NCBI GenBank assembly: GCA_018907035.1
Contig: JACCIC010000001.1
Span: 3,794,501 to 3,858,500, forward strand
Source of the DNA: Sycobia sp. Sy_11
Taxonomy: Eukaryota > Arthropoda > Insecta > Hymenoptera > Epichrysomallidae
Reading direction: 5' to 3'
DNA length: 64,000 nt
Positions 25,851 to 38,400 of the stretch are shown one piece after another. A program made the translations under genes and the position numbers. A model generated the notes under the pieces. That model searched no databases and was not told the DNA's origin. It was given only the letters and a program-made list of their open reading frames with translations. Position 1 is the stretch's first letter, and every line of letters begins with the position of its first letter.

Positions 25851-26394
25851 CGCGCGCGTGTGTGTGTGTGTGTAGAAAAAAGTCATACAAAATACTCAAC
25901 TAAATATAGATTGAAAGTGCTACAGAATTTTGATATTAATCAAAGTACGTAAATAGCAAAATTGAAGTAATTTATTTATTCGCGCTTCTGCTCGATACGA
26001 TATCAAGCTCTTAATAGTGATTTTAACCTAATATTTTAATACTGAAATCTTTGAATAATTTCATGCAACTTTCCTGAGTGATTTTTTCTTTTATAACGAA
26101 TTTTACTTTGAGTTTCTTTATATTTTATCTCTATTTCATCTTGTATTCTGTATCCTTTTTAAATATTTTTTATTCGATCTTTTAAAAATTCTTTTTGTTT
26201 TGTTGGTCTTTTAATACCACCAAAATGAAATAAAAAATATATATAATACATTTTTTAAAAAATATTTTTCCAAATATATAAATTGAACTAAAAAGTATAC
26301 ATACTTTTTTTACGAATATAATTGCAACGATCAGGCTGTACACCTGACACGGTCTAATACACGCAAAATTTTAAATCGAATTAATAAAGTTACC

Positions 26395-26640
26395 GAAACT
26401 AAAATAATCGGGCAATGCTCCCGATTAGCGCTCAAACGCGCAATCTTTAAAACAAGACGATCGCGCGTATCAAATATACCTGCCTCGCGAACGTAGGACA
26501 AGAGAGAACCGAGGGGAACTCACGCGTGTCGCTAGAGAGCCGCAGCCGTGCGGCAGACAGCGTCGAAAAGATGTCCCGTGCGCCCGCGCTCCCCGCGCCA
26601 ACGAACTCGAGAGGTAGTAAATACATTCGTCGCCGCTTTT
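26395..26640 (+). other. CpG-rich block in segment A
   Basis: It stands out as GC- and CpG-rich in an otherwise very AT-rich segment. It contains an ATG-led frame (MSRAPALPAPTNSRGSKYI, from 26571) that runs over a good splice-donor-like site at aactcgagag/gtagta. It could be a first exon of a lost gene or the promoter/leader of a retroelement. The A' copy (34682-34927) carries four substitutions within about 30 bp here, more than elsewhere in the duplication. Confidence 0.35.
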
Positions 26641-27086
26641 CTAAATACCTCATTTTAGTAATATATTATGAGAATACGCAAATAATTAAACATATGCGAA
26701 CGTCCTAAAGGACAAAAAAAAATTAATTATTTATAAAATAATCGTAATTACTATGCGTAATTATAATATTTAATTATTATAAGTTTTATAATTAAATATT
26801 CAGAGTCGGCGAATACTAAATTAATTATTATCTGATATTAAAATAAGTATTATTGTTTATTATTAGGATAATTATTATTATTATTATAATAATTATTAGT
26901 TGCTAATAATTATTATTATTATCGTTGATTAATATTAAATAGATTAATTTGTTATAATACCTAGATATTATTTTAATATGAGCTAAGTAAATTAAGAAAA
27001 ACAGAGCCAGAATTATTATAATATAATTTATATTTAATACGAGCGTCTCCAAGGACGCAAATGTTAACTTAATTATTATTATAACA

Positions 27087-27122
<36 letters not shown>

Positions 27123-27411
27123 TATTTATTTTTTTTTTTTTTCGGAGTCTGTGAATGCTGTTTATGCATCTCCGATGGTCGTTCAGCAAGAATGGTCCTG
27201 AAAAACGACCACCGGAGTATGTGCGACTCGACAGAAAACCCATGTCACTACGCACTAAACACATATCTCCGTGTTGCACCGACACCAGCCCGGAACTGTT
27301 ATACACATTACTTCAGCCTGGGCGGCAGTCCTTGCGTGGTCATTTCACGTTCATATCTTTCATTTCAGATTCTCATGCATACTCGATATTACATTCACTC
27401 TTCATAGACTT

Positions 27412-30408
27412 TCAATCGTCCAAACATCCATCTGCTCTTTTGTTCTGAAGCACATTCATAACGTATTTTGCGATCAACCGCCAGCTGTCCGCGTCCGTCA
27501 TCATAATTTTCGTCACGTTTTCTGGCGTGATCACTCCTGTCCTCGTCTGTAACTCTAGTCGTGGCTCAGTCCAATGTTCGCACACAAAAAATGTGTGCTC
27601 CGCATCGTTCCAAGCCCATCCGCAGTACTTGCATTCTGAAGAGGCGACCCTCTTCATCTTGCAGAGGTACTTACGGAAGTATCCGTGTCCGGACAGAAAT
27701 TGGGTAAGGTAGAAGTTCACCTCTCCGTATTTCCTCTCTTTCCACGGACCGATTTCGGGTATTAGTCTTTTCGTCCACCGTCCTCTTTCGTCCGTCGTCC
27801 ACCGTCTCTGCCATGTCTCGATGGTCTTCGTCCGTTCTTCAGTCACAGCGTCTTCCCTTCCAACGTTCGAGTTCCGCTCGTAAATTCGCTTCCGTTCGGT
27901 CGCGAGCAGATCGATGGGAATGACCCCAGCAATCACGAAAACGGCGCTCTCAGACACGGTACGATACGCGCACGCGATTCTTAACGCGCCCACCCTTTGT
28001 ACGCTTTTCATGGCGTTCGCGCGTTTCCTGATATTCATCGCGTCAGCCCAAACCTCCGCCCCGTAATGCAAAATCAAGTGGGTAACGCTCATCAGCAGTC
28101 TCCGAACGTTCTGTTTCGGTCCGTTGGTATTGGCCATCAGTCTACTTAGAACCTTGGTCTTTTCTGCTGCCTTTGTCGCCGCGTTTCGTAGGTGGGGCCA
28201 GAAGCTCAGCTTCGTATCCAAGGTAACGCCAAGGTACTTGACTTCACTCCTGGTTTCCAGTCTTTCCGTCCCCAACGTCATCGGAACCACCGTCTGTATA
28301 CGTCTGCGAGTCAGCAGCAACAACTCAGTCTTTTGCAGCGCGAGCTGCAGTCCGTGATCTGTCATCCATTCGTTCACGCGTCTCATGACCTGATTCAGCT
28401 TTAACTGAATCAAGTGATAGTCGCGTGCGACTATCACGGCTGCCACATCGTCGGCATAGGCAATGAGACGCGCGTCGGAGGGCATGTCTAGTCTCAGCAA
28501 ACCGTCGTATTCTATGTTCCAGAAGTCGGGGCCTAAAATGGAACCCTGCGCCACCCCCGCTGTCACGCGTTTCCATTTCTTTCCGTCCAAAGTATCATAC
28601 GTCAGTCCTCGGTCTCGTAAGTAGTCCCGTATGATACGAAGGAGGTAGGAGTCAACCTTGAAAGTCAACTCCAACGCCCCCAGTATCGCTGTCCATTTTG
28701 CAGAGTTAAAGGCGTTACGAACGTCCAGGGTCACCAACATAACCAGTGGTCTGGTTGCATGACAGCCCCTGTTCGCCGCGTGAAAGATGTTCGTCACGTC
28801 ACCTATAGCTCCGATTGTCGACCGTCCTTTTCTAAATCCGTGTTGTTGTTCGGATAGGTCTCCGGCGTTTTGAATTGCCTGTGACAGTCTTGGTCTCAGC
28901 AGTAGCTCCAACAGCTTCCCTGCCGTATTTAGTAGGCAGAGAGGCCTGTATGAAGAAGGCAAATCGGGGTTCCCCTTAGACTTACGGATGAGAACCAATC
29001 GAGCCTCCTTCCAGAGCCTGCTAAAAACTCCCTCCACCAGACACCCGTTGTACAAACCCAAAAGGATGTCCGGGCGGCGCGAAGCGACCACCCGTAACAC
29101 CTCACTAGGTATGCCATCGGGACCCGGGGCCTTGTTAGGCTTCAATGCATTCGAAGCTCTGCAGAGCTCTTCCTGCGTGAAGAGAGGGATCTCTATATCT
29201 GTCATTTCGTTTGTCGCGTCCGTTCTGTTTGGATGGGTTGGGAAAAGTCTCTCAACTATCCGCTCCATCACTTTCGCGTCTCGTAGTTCCGGCGGACCCC
29301 GACCTCCCAGGGCGCATGTTACAATTTTATAACCGTTGCCCCAGGGATCTGAGTCTACCTCGTTGATTAGTTTTGTCCAACACCGTTTCTTACTGTCATT
29401 GATCGCGTATCTCAGTCGCTGTCTGGCGCGACTATACTCCGTAGAGTATAGTCCCACTACGCCTCGACTTCGGGGTCGTTGAGCTTTCCGTCTCAGCTTC
29501 AAACAATTGCTTCTGAGATCCGCGATCTCGGCTGTCCACCAGTATGTTTGTCGTCTGTTTAGTACTTTCCGTTTCTTGGGCATGGTGGCATCGCATAGGC
29601 GCTGGAGAAAGCCAGTCGTTCTCGCCGCTAACGCCTCCACCCTGTCCCGGTTCGTCAACTCTTGAGGCACCTCTCGTAAGGGAGGTTCTGCATTTTGCAG
29701 ATACCTTTCAAGTTCGTCTATGTCTAGGCGTTTGGGGTTCCACCCCGTAGATGTTGTGCCCCGTCTCCTCGTCTGTCTCGTCGCGTCTGTCAGTTTGAAG
29801 GCAATGTACTGGTGATCACTGGCCGTATAGTCCTGGATCACCCGCCACGCCCTTATCCTAGTTCGAATTCTGTCCGAGGTCAGAGTCACGTCTGGTATGG
29901 AGTTACCATACCCCGGTCGTCTGTACGTCGGTATCGTTCCTTTGTTAACTACTGCCAGGTCCAGCCTTGCGGCCATCTCCAGCAGCAGTCTTCCCCGTCT
30001 GTTGGTCAAGGGCATTCCCCACTCGATCGCCCGCGCGTTAAAGTCGCCCGCCACAATCACGTTACCAGGGATTTCCCGCAACGCGTCCTCTATTTTTCCA
30101 AGTTTAGTCGCGTACTCGGAGGCACTGCTGTTTGGGCTCAGGTAAACACTGACATAGGTTATGTCAGCGACCGTCACCCAGACACAGTCCTCCTAAGTCC
30201 CGCTGCGTACGATATTCGACGCAACCTTTCCACGTAACCAAACTGCGGACTTGCCCGAGCCGCTTGTGAGCCAAGTCGGTAATCGTCTGTCTTTGTATTG
30301 CTCACTGATAATCAGCACGTCGATGTTCAGTTCCGCCGCAATCTGCGGGAGCAGTGCGTCTGCCACGCTACTCCCGTTCATATTGCATTGGAGTATCGTC
30401 GTCGTCAT
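27412..30408 (-). pseudogene. R1-clade LINE ORF2 (endonuclease/reverse transcriptase), one in-frame stop
   Basis: The frame runs from an ATG at 30408 (MTTTILQCNMNGSS) to a stop at 27412, about 998 codons, the usual size for this clade. It is interrupted only by a TAG at 30193-30195. The N-terminal APE-type endonuclease shows VAGDFNARAIEWG, the PDVTL block and ASDHQYI. The RT follows, with APGPDGIPSEVL, SSYRPLCLLNTAGK, EQQHGFRKGRST, LDVRNAFN, GVAQGSILGP and the catalytic YADD (plus coordinates about 28447-28458). The C-terminal finger is CKYCGWAWNDAEHTFFVC. The product would nick target DNA and prime reverse transcription. The stop falls inside the endonuclease domain and should block it. Confidence 0.92.
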
Positions 30409-30442
30409 TGTGTGACTGTCTTTGTCTTCTGTTCTGTTAGTG

Positions 30443-31738
30443 CTATCCTGAACGCGGCACACGAGGACGAGCCGGGTAAGTGTCCCCTGTCTCGGATATT
30501 ATCCTCAGTGCACAGGAAACACTCCCCACGATTCTTGCAGTCCTTGTGGGAATGACCCTCGAGGCCGCATCACCAGCAGCAGCTTCGTCTGTCCAGTCCT
30601 TTACAGTCTTTCCTGTACATGACCGAACCCGAGGCATCTATAGCATCGCGAGACGCGTATCCTTGCTCTTATTCTTGATACAACCCACCCGATTTTAATA
30701 CGCCCTTTCTTTAAGAGGTCGGTAGCCTCTTTTACGTCAAAATCGCAGACCGCCATTCTCTGTCCTCGACTGTTAACGTCGAAAACATGGGGCCGACGGT
30801 CTGCAGTCCGTCCCGTTTCCCGATTTAACGCCTTCGCGATGTCCTCGTTGGTCGTGACACAATCCAAGTCTAGGAATTCCAGTGTCACCCTGGAGGTCAA
30901 ATCTTTTACGCGTCCAGTCTCTCCTACAGCGTCTTGAAGAACCTGTCGGAAGTCCGTCTCGTTGTTCTGTCTGGAGAGTTGTAAAAGTACCGCACCGTCT
31001 TTTGTCTTTCTTATTGTTCTGACTTGAGTATTACACTTGTCAGGGTCCACCTTTTGCCGTATTGTACGTACCACGTCGACGTACGTCTGTCCCTCAGCCG
31101 GCTTGATCATGATCGCTCCTCCCCTGCCTTTGAGGTTAGGGCGATCAGACCCGCGACCTTGGAGTCTCGCTTTTGGCTGCTCTTTTGTTGGTTTGTTGTC
31201 CGTCTCGGTCGTTTTCGGTTTTTTATGTTTTGAGACCACCTTCGCCCATGTTTCGGTCTCGATCGTCCGCTGTTGTGCGGCCGCCTGCTCCGGAGTAGGG
31301 GTCTGACGGTCTCTTTTCCGTTTCTGAGGAGTTGCCTCCTCACATTCACTCCGTCCTTTATCTTTCTGTTTTTGTCGGAGCAGTCTCATTCGCTTCAGTT
31401 CATACTGTCCGATTTCGACTGCTTCATTGATCTCACTCAAACCGTTTTTTATTATTTGACTTACATTTTTTTTGTATGCAAGTCCTTTCCATCATTTTAC
31501 TTAGGACTCTGTTTATTGTGTAAAATTGCTCCTGCAATTTACACTCAGCAGCTTCCCAAGTTGCCGGCGATTTATAAACATTAGCACTTTCATTCATACT
31601 GCTACCTGTAGCATTTTCTGTCACACCAGCCAGGTTGCCTACTGGTGTGATAGGAGAGCCGGGAAGCTCCATTGACTCTACTGAGTCGCTTGCAGGCGGC
31701 ACTCGAGAGCCTGCTATAATTTTTTTATTACCTTTCAT
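30443..31738 (-). pseudogene. R1-clade LINE ORF1 (Gag-like, zinc-knuckle), frameshifted
   Basis: It begins MKGNKKIIAGSRVPPAS at 31738. The frame shifts near 31440-31475 in an A run and continues as MSEINEAVEIGQYELK to about 30601, where it breaks again. The middle is basic, and the C-terminal part holds CYRCLGFGHVQE followed, in another frame, by CGLEGHSHKDC and CFLC. These are the CCHC knuckles typical of LINE nucleic-acid-binding ORF1 proteins. A TGA interrupts the second knuckle. The relic at 56429 has a homologous segment (TWDATERKVQE, LSKMMERTGIQK), confirming the frame across the A-run shift. Confidence 0.8.
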
Positions 31739-31963
31739 GATTATATTATTAATTTGTGTTAAATGTTTTATATTTGTGATGGTCAGGAGGATCACTTGTT
31801 GGAGATGACGGTTCAGCGTCCTGAATCTCCCTAATACTGAAGCCCACCTACATTCCGGTGGCCTCGGCTGTTCCTCCGCCACGACTCGCAGCAGGGTCCC
31901 ATCCGTACGCCATACAGCACTACTACGAGAAGCGAGATTTGACGTCTGACGACGTCTTACCAC

Positions 31964-32513
31964 TGTGTGGGGCAGCCTCCCATGTTGGCTAGACTGGGTT
32001 CGGGTCCCCTACTTGTGGCGGCCCAGGAGTGCCATCTGGTTTTACAACTGTACCCTCCAGAAGGGGAACGCACATAAGCATGAAGTGATTCCCTCACAGC
32101 TAATCCCACCAATCAACAAGTAATCACTGCATCCGCAAGATCTTACCGTCGCTCAAACTGGTCACATTCATACGTGAGAGATGCCCGTTTATAGGGCCTC
32201 TCATTCATTCATAACCCGCCTGGAAGTTACCCGTTTATAGGGTCTCCATCTCCACCATTCGTGGGAAACTTGTTTATAGAGTTCCCGATATACTCCCCAG
32301 TCCGAGTACGATTATCTTACAGATATGTAGGTGTGTGAATGATGAGTGGGTGTGTAGACGGGCGAATACCACTATTTTCGCTCGAAGTTCTTGTCCACGG
32401 CCACTTATTCGGCACTCTTAGAAGTGCTTATTTCGTGACTGACCGCGAGTGGTCGTTCCCCTATCCGCAACCCCGGGGACGCGTGTGGTAGCTGAACTCA
32501 AGGCCCCACATTT
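31964..32513 (-). other. 5' UTR of the R1-clade LINE with short repeats
   Basis: On the plus strand a motif near gtttatagggtctc occurs three times (about 32188, 32230 and 32271) at roughly 40 bp spacing with diverged spacers. The same motifs appear inverted at 56510-56570 in the older relic, so they belong to the element. Such repeats in LINE 5' UTRs often carry the internal promoter; no initiator could be pinned down. Confidence 0.6.
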
Positions 32514-33543
32514 ATTATTAAGTATTAAATAAAATAAAAAATTGGCTCAAAAAATTATTACGGCGCATTTTTTTAATATGAAAGATCATTTTTGCATACA
32601 AGTTTATTTCTAACAATGAGTTTTTCTAAATTTGTCAAATTGGATTGATTCCATTATCATAGCGACGAAATGAATATTTGTTAATAATAATGTTATTGCT
32701 GCTTAAATTTCGGGAAACGATAAGCATATAAAATTGTATAGTTCTAAAAATATGTTTTCTGAAACGTACTTTATCGTCAAGTGCAAATAGTTCTTACCCT
32801 GGTATGACAATATTTAATTAATGAACAGATTGTGAACTCAGTTATGAATCACATATAGTAAAGGGTTCCAATAGATTTCGTTTAAAAAATATGTTATTGT
32901 AAAAATAATTTTAGTTACCCATACAAGTATTCAATTTATAAACTTAATCGATAAATCACAATAAAAAATGTTTATAAAAAATTATTTTTATCAGCAATTG
33001 TATTTAAAAAGCTTCAGATTATCCACGTTAAAAATTTACGAATCAAGAATAGTTCTGATAGCTGGTTGACCTAATTTTTGATACCATTAAATAAGTAAAA
33101 ACGGTTACATATATAATTTATCAGTTGATAACAGTATACGTAAGCCATATTAAGCAAGTATTAATTTATAATCAAAATGTTTTACATACGTATATTAAAC
33201 ATTAAAAATATATAGTTCAGTAAAAGTAAACTAACAGATGAATTTATAAGATCTCAAACCAACACGTGTTCAAATTTAGCAATCAATGGCAATAACAATT
33301 TTTTGTGTTGATATTTAATATTCATTAATGATTTCTCTGTAAATAATTAAAATCTTAGAGCTCTATGCGGTAGTACAATTGAGAGATTTGTTCTTACACG
33401 TATTCCATAGTTTTATGATACTAAAATATTAGTTTAATTAACATGAAATTAATAATTTAAAATAATTTAATAATTAATTTAATGAATAAGTCAATTTCGT
33501 AATATGTAGGAATAAACAAATAAATAACTAACTAAATAAATGA

Positions 33544-33587
<44 letters not shown>

Positions 33588-33590
<3 letters not shown>

Positions 33591-34137
33591 GTTGTCAAAT
33601 ATCTCCCTTCCGCCTTTTTGCCTTATGAATTTCGCGGCTATGTACAAAGCTCTACAGAGCTCGTATCTGGCAATACTATACATTATTTGAAAGGTCTTGA
33701 CATAACGTACAAAACGACGCTATGCATGATTAGTTTGGATATTGCGTTCAAAAGTCATAGACGTGTAAACATGGAGTTCACTAACGCCGAAATTCGCGTT
33801 ATTTGAAAGTTTTCTTTCGTCAAAGGTTAATCCGCTAGAGAAACGTTCCGTGAGATTAATGGTGTTGTGGACGATGGCACATCACTTCGAACTGCAGAGG
33901 AATGGTTTCGACGATTCAGGGCCGGTGAAAACGACACCATGGATAAGCCAGCTGGCGGAAGACCTGTGACGACGAATACCGGTCAAATCATGGAATTTAT
34001 CGAGTGAAACCGGCATGTGCCATCTCGTGACATAGCCCAGGAGATGAGAGTTAGTCACCAAACCATTTTGAACGATCTGCAGAAAGCTAGATACAAAGAA
34101 AAGCTTGATGTTTGGGTGCCGCATGATTTGACGCGCG
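33588..34137 (+). mobile_element. Mariner 5' fragment in segment A'
   Basis: This is the second copy of the truncated mariner at 25301-25850, carried along by the segmental duplication. It has the same truncation point at the (GC/GT)n tract and the same broken frames. Confidence 0.7.
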
Positions 34138-35369
34138 CGCGCGCGTGTGTGTGTGTGTGTAGAAAAAAGTCATACAAAATACTCAACTAAATATAGATTG
34201 AAAGTGCTACAGAATTTTGATATTAATCAAAGTACGTAAATAGCAAAATTGAAGTAATTTATTTATTCGCGCTTCTGCTCGATACGATATCAAGCTCTTA
34301 ATAGTGATTTTAACCTAATATTTTAATACTGAAATCTTTGAATAATTTCATGCAACTTTCCTGAGTGATTTTTTCTTTTATAACGAATTTTACTTTGAGT
34401 TTCTTTATATTTTATCTCTATTTCATCTTGTATTCTGTATCCTTTTTAAATATTTTTTATTCGATCTTTTAAAAATTCTTTTTGTTTTGTTGGTCTTTTA
34501 ATACCACCAAAATGAAATAAAAAATATATATAATACATTTTTTAAAAAATATTTTTCCAAATATATAAATTGAACTAAAAAGTATACATACTTTTTTTAC
34601 GAATATAATTGCAACGATCAGGCTGTACACCTGACACGGTCTAATACACGCAAAATTTTAAATCGAATTAATAAAGTTACCGAAACTAAAATAATCGGGC
34701 AATGCTCCCGATTAGCGCTCAAACGCGCAATCTTTAAAACAAGACGATCGCGCGTATCAAATATACCTGCCTCGCGAACGTAGGACAAGAGAGAACCGAG
34801 GGGAACTCACGCGTGTCGCTAGAGAGCCGCAGCCGTGCGGCAGACAGCGTCGAAAAGATGTCCCGTGCCCCCACGCTCCCCGCGCCGGCGAACTCGAGAG
34901 GTAGTAAATACATTCGTCGCCGCTTTTCTAAATACCTCATTTTAGTAATATATTATGAGAATACGCAAATAATTAAACATATGCGAACGTCCTAAAGGAC
35001 AAAAAAAAAATTAATTATTTATAAAATAATCGTAATTACTATGCGTAATTATAATATTTAATTATTATAAGTTTTATAATTAAATATTCAGAGTCGGCGA
35101 ATACTAAATTAATTATTATCTGATATTAAAATAAGTATTATTGTTTATTATTAGGATAATTATTATTATTATTATAATTATTATTAGTTGCTAATAATTA
35201 TTATTATTATCGTTGATTAATATTAAATAGATTAATTTGTTATAATACCTAGATATTATTTTAATACGAGCTAAGTAAATTAAGAAAAACAGAGCCAGAA
35301 TTATTATAATATAATTTATATTTAATACGAGCGTCTCCAAGGACGCAAATGTTAACTTAATTATTAGTA

Positions 35370-35374
35370 TAACA

Positions 35375-35473
<99 letters not shown>

Positions 35474-35476
35474 TGT
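35370..35476. repeat. (TTA)n microsatellite
   Basis: About 35 TTA units end at the truncated 5' edge of the second R1-clade LINE. The counterpart in copy A (27079-27120) is shorter and abuts the tail of the first LINE. Confidence 0.95.
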
Positions 35477-38400
35477 CATAATGGCAACGGCTTCGTCTGG
35501 GTGAGAGGCAACAACGTAAATTACGTCAGCTGCTATCTCACCCCGAATGAGGCCATCGGGGGTTTCCAGTCTAAACTGGATGCCCTTAAGGATGCGGTAA
35601 GAGAAATAGAGGGGGAGCTGGTAGTGGCTGGGGATTTGAACAGCAAAGCTCTCAAGAGGGGGGAACCCTTGCCAGACTCGAGGGGAAGACGAGTGATGGA
35701 TATGGCATGCAGACTAGGTCTGGTTGTCTTGAACTCCGGATCTACGTCGACCTTTCGGAGACTTGGCTACAAGGAGACCATCCCTGATGTATCCTTTGCG
35801 ACGGAGATTCTGACCGCACGAGTGCGGGACTGGCGGGTGATCGAAGACGATACAGCCAGCGATCACCAATACATCACCTTCCGCGTTGGTGATGCGACGC
35901 CAGTCAGGGCGACAGTTGAACGTCTCCCAGCCAGATGGATCGTCATGAGGATGGATCACGAGAAGTTTTCCCAGCCACTAGAACGCGGCCAGCGCCTCTT
36001 GGTTGAATTATTAAGGAGCGCAACGCTTTGCGAGCGCGCGAAAGCGGTAACGGAAGCTACAATGCATCTAATCCGCCAAGCCTGCAACAAGCGATACCGA
36101 GTAAATTCGCGGGTCGTGCTCGCCGTCCGACTTATTTGTGGACGGACGAAATGGCGGAGCTGCGGCGGCAATGCCTGCGGCTGCGTCGCATAGCCCAAAG
36201 AGCTCAAAGGCGGGACCGTGATGCCGCTCTTAGGATCGCCCAACATCTAACGGCAAAGAAGAATCTAAAGCGAGCCATCAAAGCTAGTAAACGCGGATGC
36301 TGGAAAAAGCTGGGAGAAGATCTGAAAAACGATCCATGTGGATTGGGGTATAAAATCATAGCCCGCAAATTAGGCATGTTCCGTAAAAGCATGCCTATGA
36401 GCGCGGAAGTGATAGACAGTATCGTCCATGCCCTATTCGCTACTCATCCCAAACGAAGAGATGAGCTCCTGGTTCCCGAGGATCCTGAGGCACCGCCTTT
36501 CACAAGGGCGGAGCTAGAGAGAACAGTGCGCTCTCTGAACAACAAAAAGGCACCAGGACGTGACGAACTTCCGGCAGAAGTGTTGAAAGCGGTGGTACAG
36601 AGCCATCCAGAACTCTTGCTTGGTATGTACAACTCGTGCCTTCGCGCGGGAATATTTTATCCCTGCTGGATGGAGGCGAGATTTGTGCTGATAAGCAAGG
36701 GCAAAGGATCATCTAGTGCTCCGTCGGCGTACAGACCCTTATGCATGCTAGACACCGCCGGGAAACTCCTGGAAAAGCTGGCGAGACCACGCCTGCAGGC
36801 GGCGCTTTTTACATCTGGTGACCTTTCCGAGAGGCAGAATGGCTTTCGGAGAGGGCGATCAACCATAGATGCTATTCAGGAGGTAGTGGAGGCGGCCAGG
36901 ACTACGGAGCGGGAAATCACTTCTCCCGACCTGTGTGTCTTCTGGCGACACGCGATGTCAAAATCGCCTTCAACTCGGTTAGGTGGATAGACGTGCTGGG
37001 GGCACTGGAGAAGGATTTCAATGTACCTAAGTACCTACTCCAGATCATCGGAGATTATTTTAAGGACAGATCTATTCCGTACGAAACGGCAGAGGGCTCT
37101 AAGCGAAAAGAGTTAACGTGTGGCGCGGCCCAAGGCTCCATCCTGGGTCCCGATCTATGGAATATTTCCTATGACGGGATCCTTCGGTTGGACATGCCGG
37201 AAGACTGCTCGCTGATCGGGTATGCGGATGATGTGGCAGCTGTTATTATTGCGCGCTATATGACACTAGTCCAGACGCGCCTTGATCTGACCATGCTCAG
37301 AATTCGCCATTGGATGGGTGATCACGGGCTGGAACTAGCGGAGGCGAAAACTGAGATTGTGCTCCTGACGAAGAAGCGCGTCCTCAGAGTGCAGCCGCTA
37401 ATTATTGGGGAGATATTGGTCCTGACCAAGACATCTGTCAAGTACCTGGGGGTGATGCTAGATACGAAGCTCACCTTCTGGGAACATATTTGGAGGTCGG
37501 CGGACAAGGCGGCGGTAGTGGCGGCCTCCCTTTGCAGGGTCATGGTCAACGTAGGAGGACCACGCCCCTGCATCAGGCGGCTGCTACTGCGAGCTGCTGA
37601 GTCTGTCATGCTTTATGGTGCTGAAGTCTGGGCCGATGCACTACAATACGAAAAGTATCGCAGGCGCATTTCGGCTGTACAGAGGAGATGCGCTCTTCGT
37701 GTAGCGTATTCGTATCGCACGGTCTCGGAGGCCACCTCACTAGTGGTTGCCGAGGTGATCCCGGTTGACCTCCTGGCCCAGGAGCGGAAGTTCGTCCACC
37801 AGATGAACAGGACACTTCGCCAAGCCGAAGGGAAACAGCAAGCCAGAGAGCGTTCGATGGCTTGCTGGCAGAAGAGGTGGGAGCAAGATACGCGCGGAAG
37901 GTGGACCACCAGACTTATAAGTCAGGTGCCCCCGTGGATCGGTCGGCAGGCTGGGGAGGTAAATTACTATCTCACTCAGATGCTGACCGGCCATGGATAC
38001 TTCCGCGCATACTTGCACAAGATGGGCAAAGTCGCGGATTCAGGTTGTATATACTGTAGATTCGCAAAAGACGATGGCCATCATACATTTTTTGTGTGCG
38101 GGCAGTGGAGCAGCAGAGGGAGCTATTGCGGGAGGACGCCGGAAGGGTTACCCCGGAAGTTATCATCCCCTTGATGCTCTCCAGCCAGGAAATATGGGGA
38201 AGGGTTGCCTATTTAGTCGAGGATATCCTCAGAAGGAAGAAGGCGGACCTTCTCTAGATCCTGTTATTTTGCTGGGATATGGTGGCGCCAGAAGGCGAAC
38301 ATCCTGGTCCCCTTCCCGATGTAATGCATAACGGCGGTTTCCGGGGTGGAGAGTTGAACCAGGGAGAGGAGGTCTCCTCGGTGCACGCCAGCTGACTCCG

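Larger units (their letters stand above)
24230..27120 (+). repeat. Duplicated segment A, copy 1
   Basis: About 2.9 kb starting aagtattaaataaaataaaa recurs at 32521-35476 with roughly a dozen substitutions and a few microsatellite length changes (about 99.5% identity by eye). Its right edge is a (TTA)n tract. Contents in order: AT-rich sequence, a (TA)n tract, a mariner 5' fragment, a (GC/GT)n tract, AT-rich sequence, a GC-rich block at about 26395-26640, then AT-rich sequence with long TTA runs. Confidence 0.9.
27129..32513 (-). mobile_element. Near-complete R1-clade non-LTR retrotransposon (LINE-1 copy of this window)
   Basis: About 5.4 kb on the minus strand, from a 5' end near 32513 to a poly(A) tail at 27142-27129. 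It has a 5' UTR with short tandem repeats, ORF1 with zinc knuckles and ORF2 with endonuclease, reverse transcriptase and a C-terminal CCHC finger. The two ORFs are listed separately. Both outer edges abut TTA repeat sequence. Lesions are few: one frameshift in an A run and breaks near the knuckles in ORF1, and one in-frame stop in ORF2. The insertion is therefore recent. Confidence 0.9.
32521..35476 (+). repeat. Duplicated segment A', copy 2
   Basis: It is colinear with 24230-27120 over its whole length. Differences seen by eye include gttatagat/gttaaaaat near 33027, tttagtaa/tttcgtaa near 33497 and the cluster at 34866-34890. Its (TTA)n right edge is much longer (about 35370-35473) than in copy 1. 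The bases just before it (ttattatta) continue the TTA tract that ends copy 1. This suggests a head-to-tail tandem duplication later split by the LINE. Confidence 0.9.

Noticed and set aside
25250..25860. A functional mariner next to the (TA)n tract
   Set aside because: Only the DNA-binding half is present, with stops, and the same truncation appears in the duplicated copy.
27155..27552. Small plus-strand genes at the LINE 3' end
   Set aside because: They overlap the 3' UTR and ORF2 end of the minus-strand LINE and have no independent support.
29544..30237. Plus-strand ORFs of 68-141 codons opposite the LINE ORF2
   Set aside because: They are antisense shadows of a GC-richer coding region; the minus frame carries all endonuclease and RT motifs.
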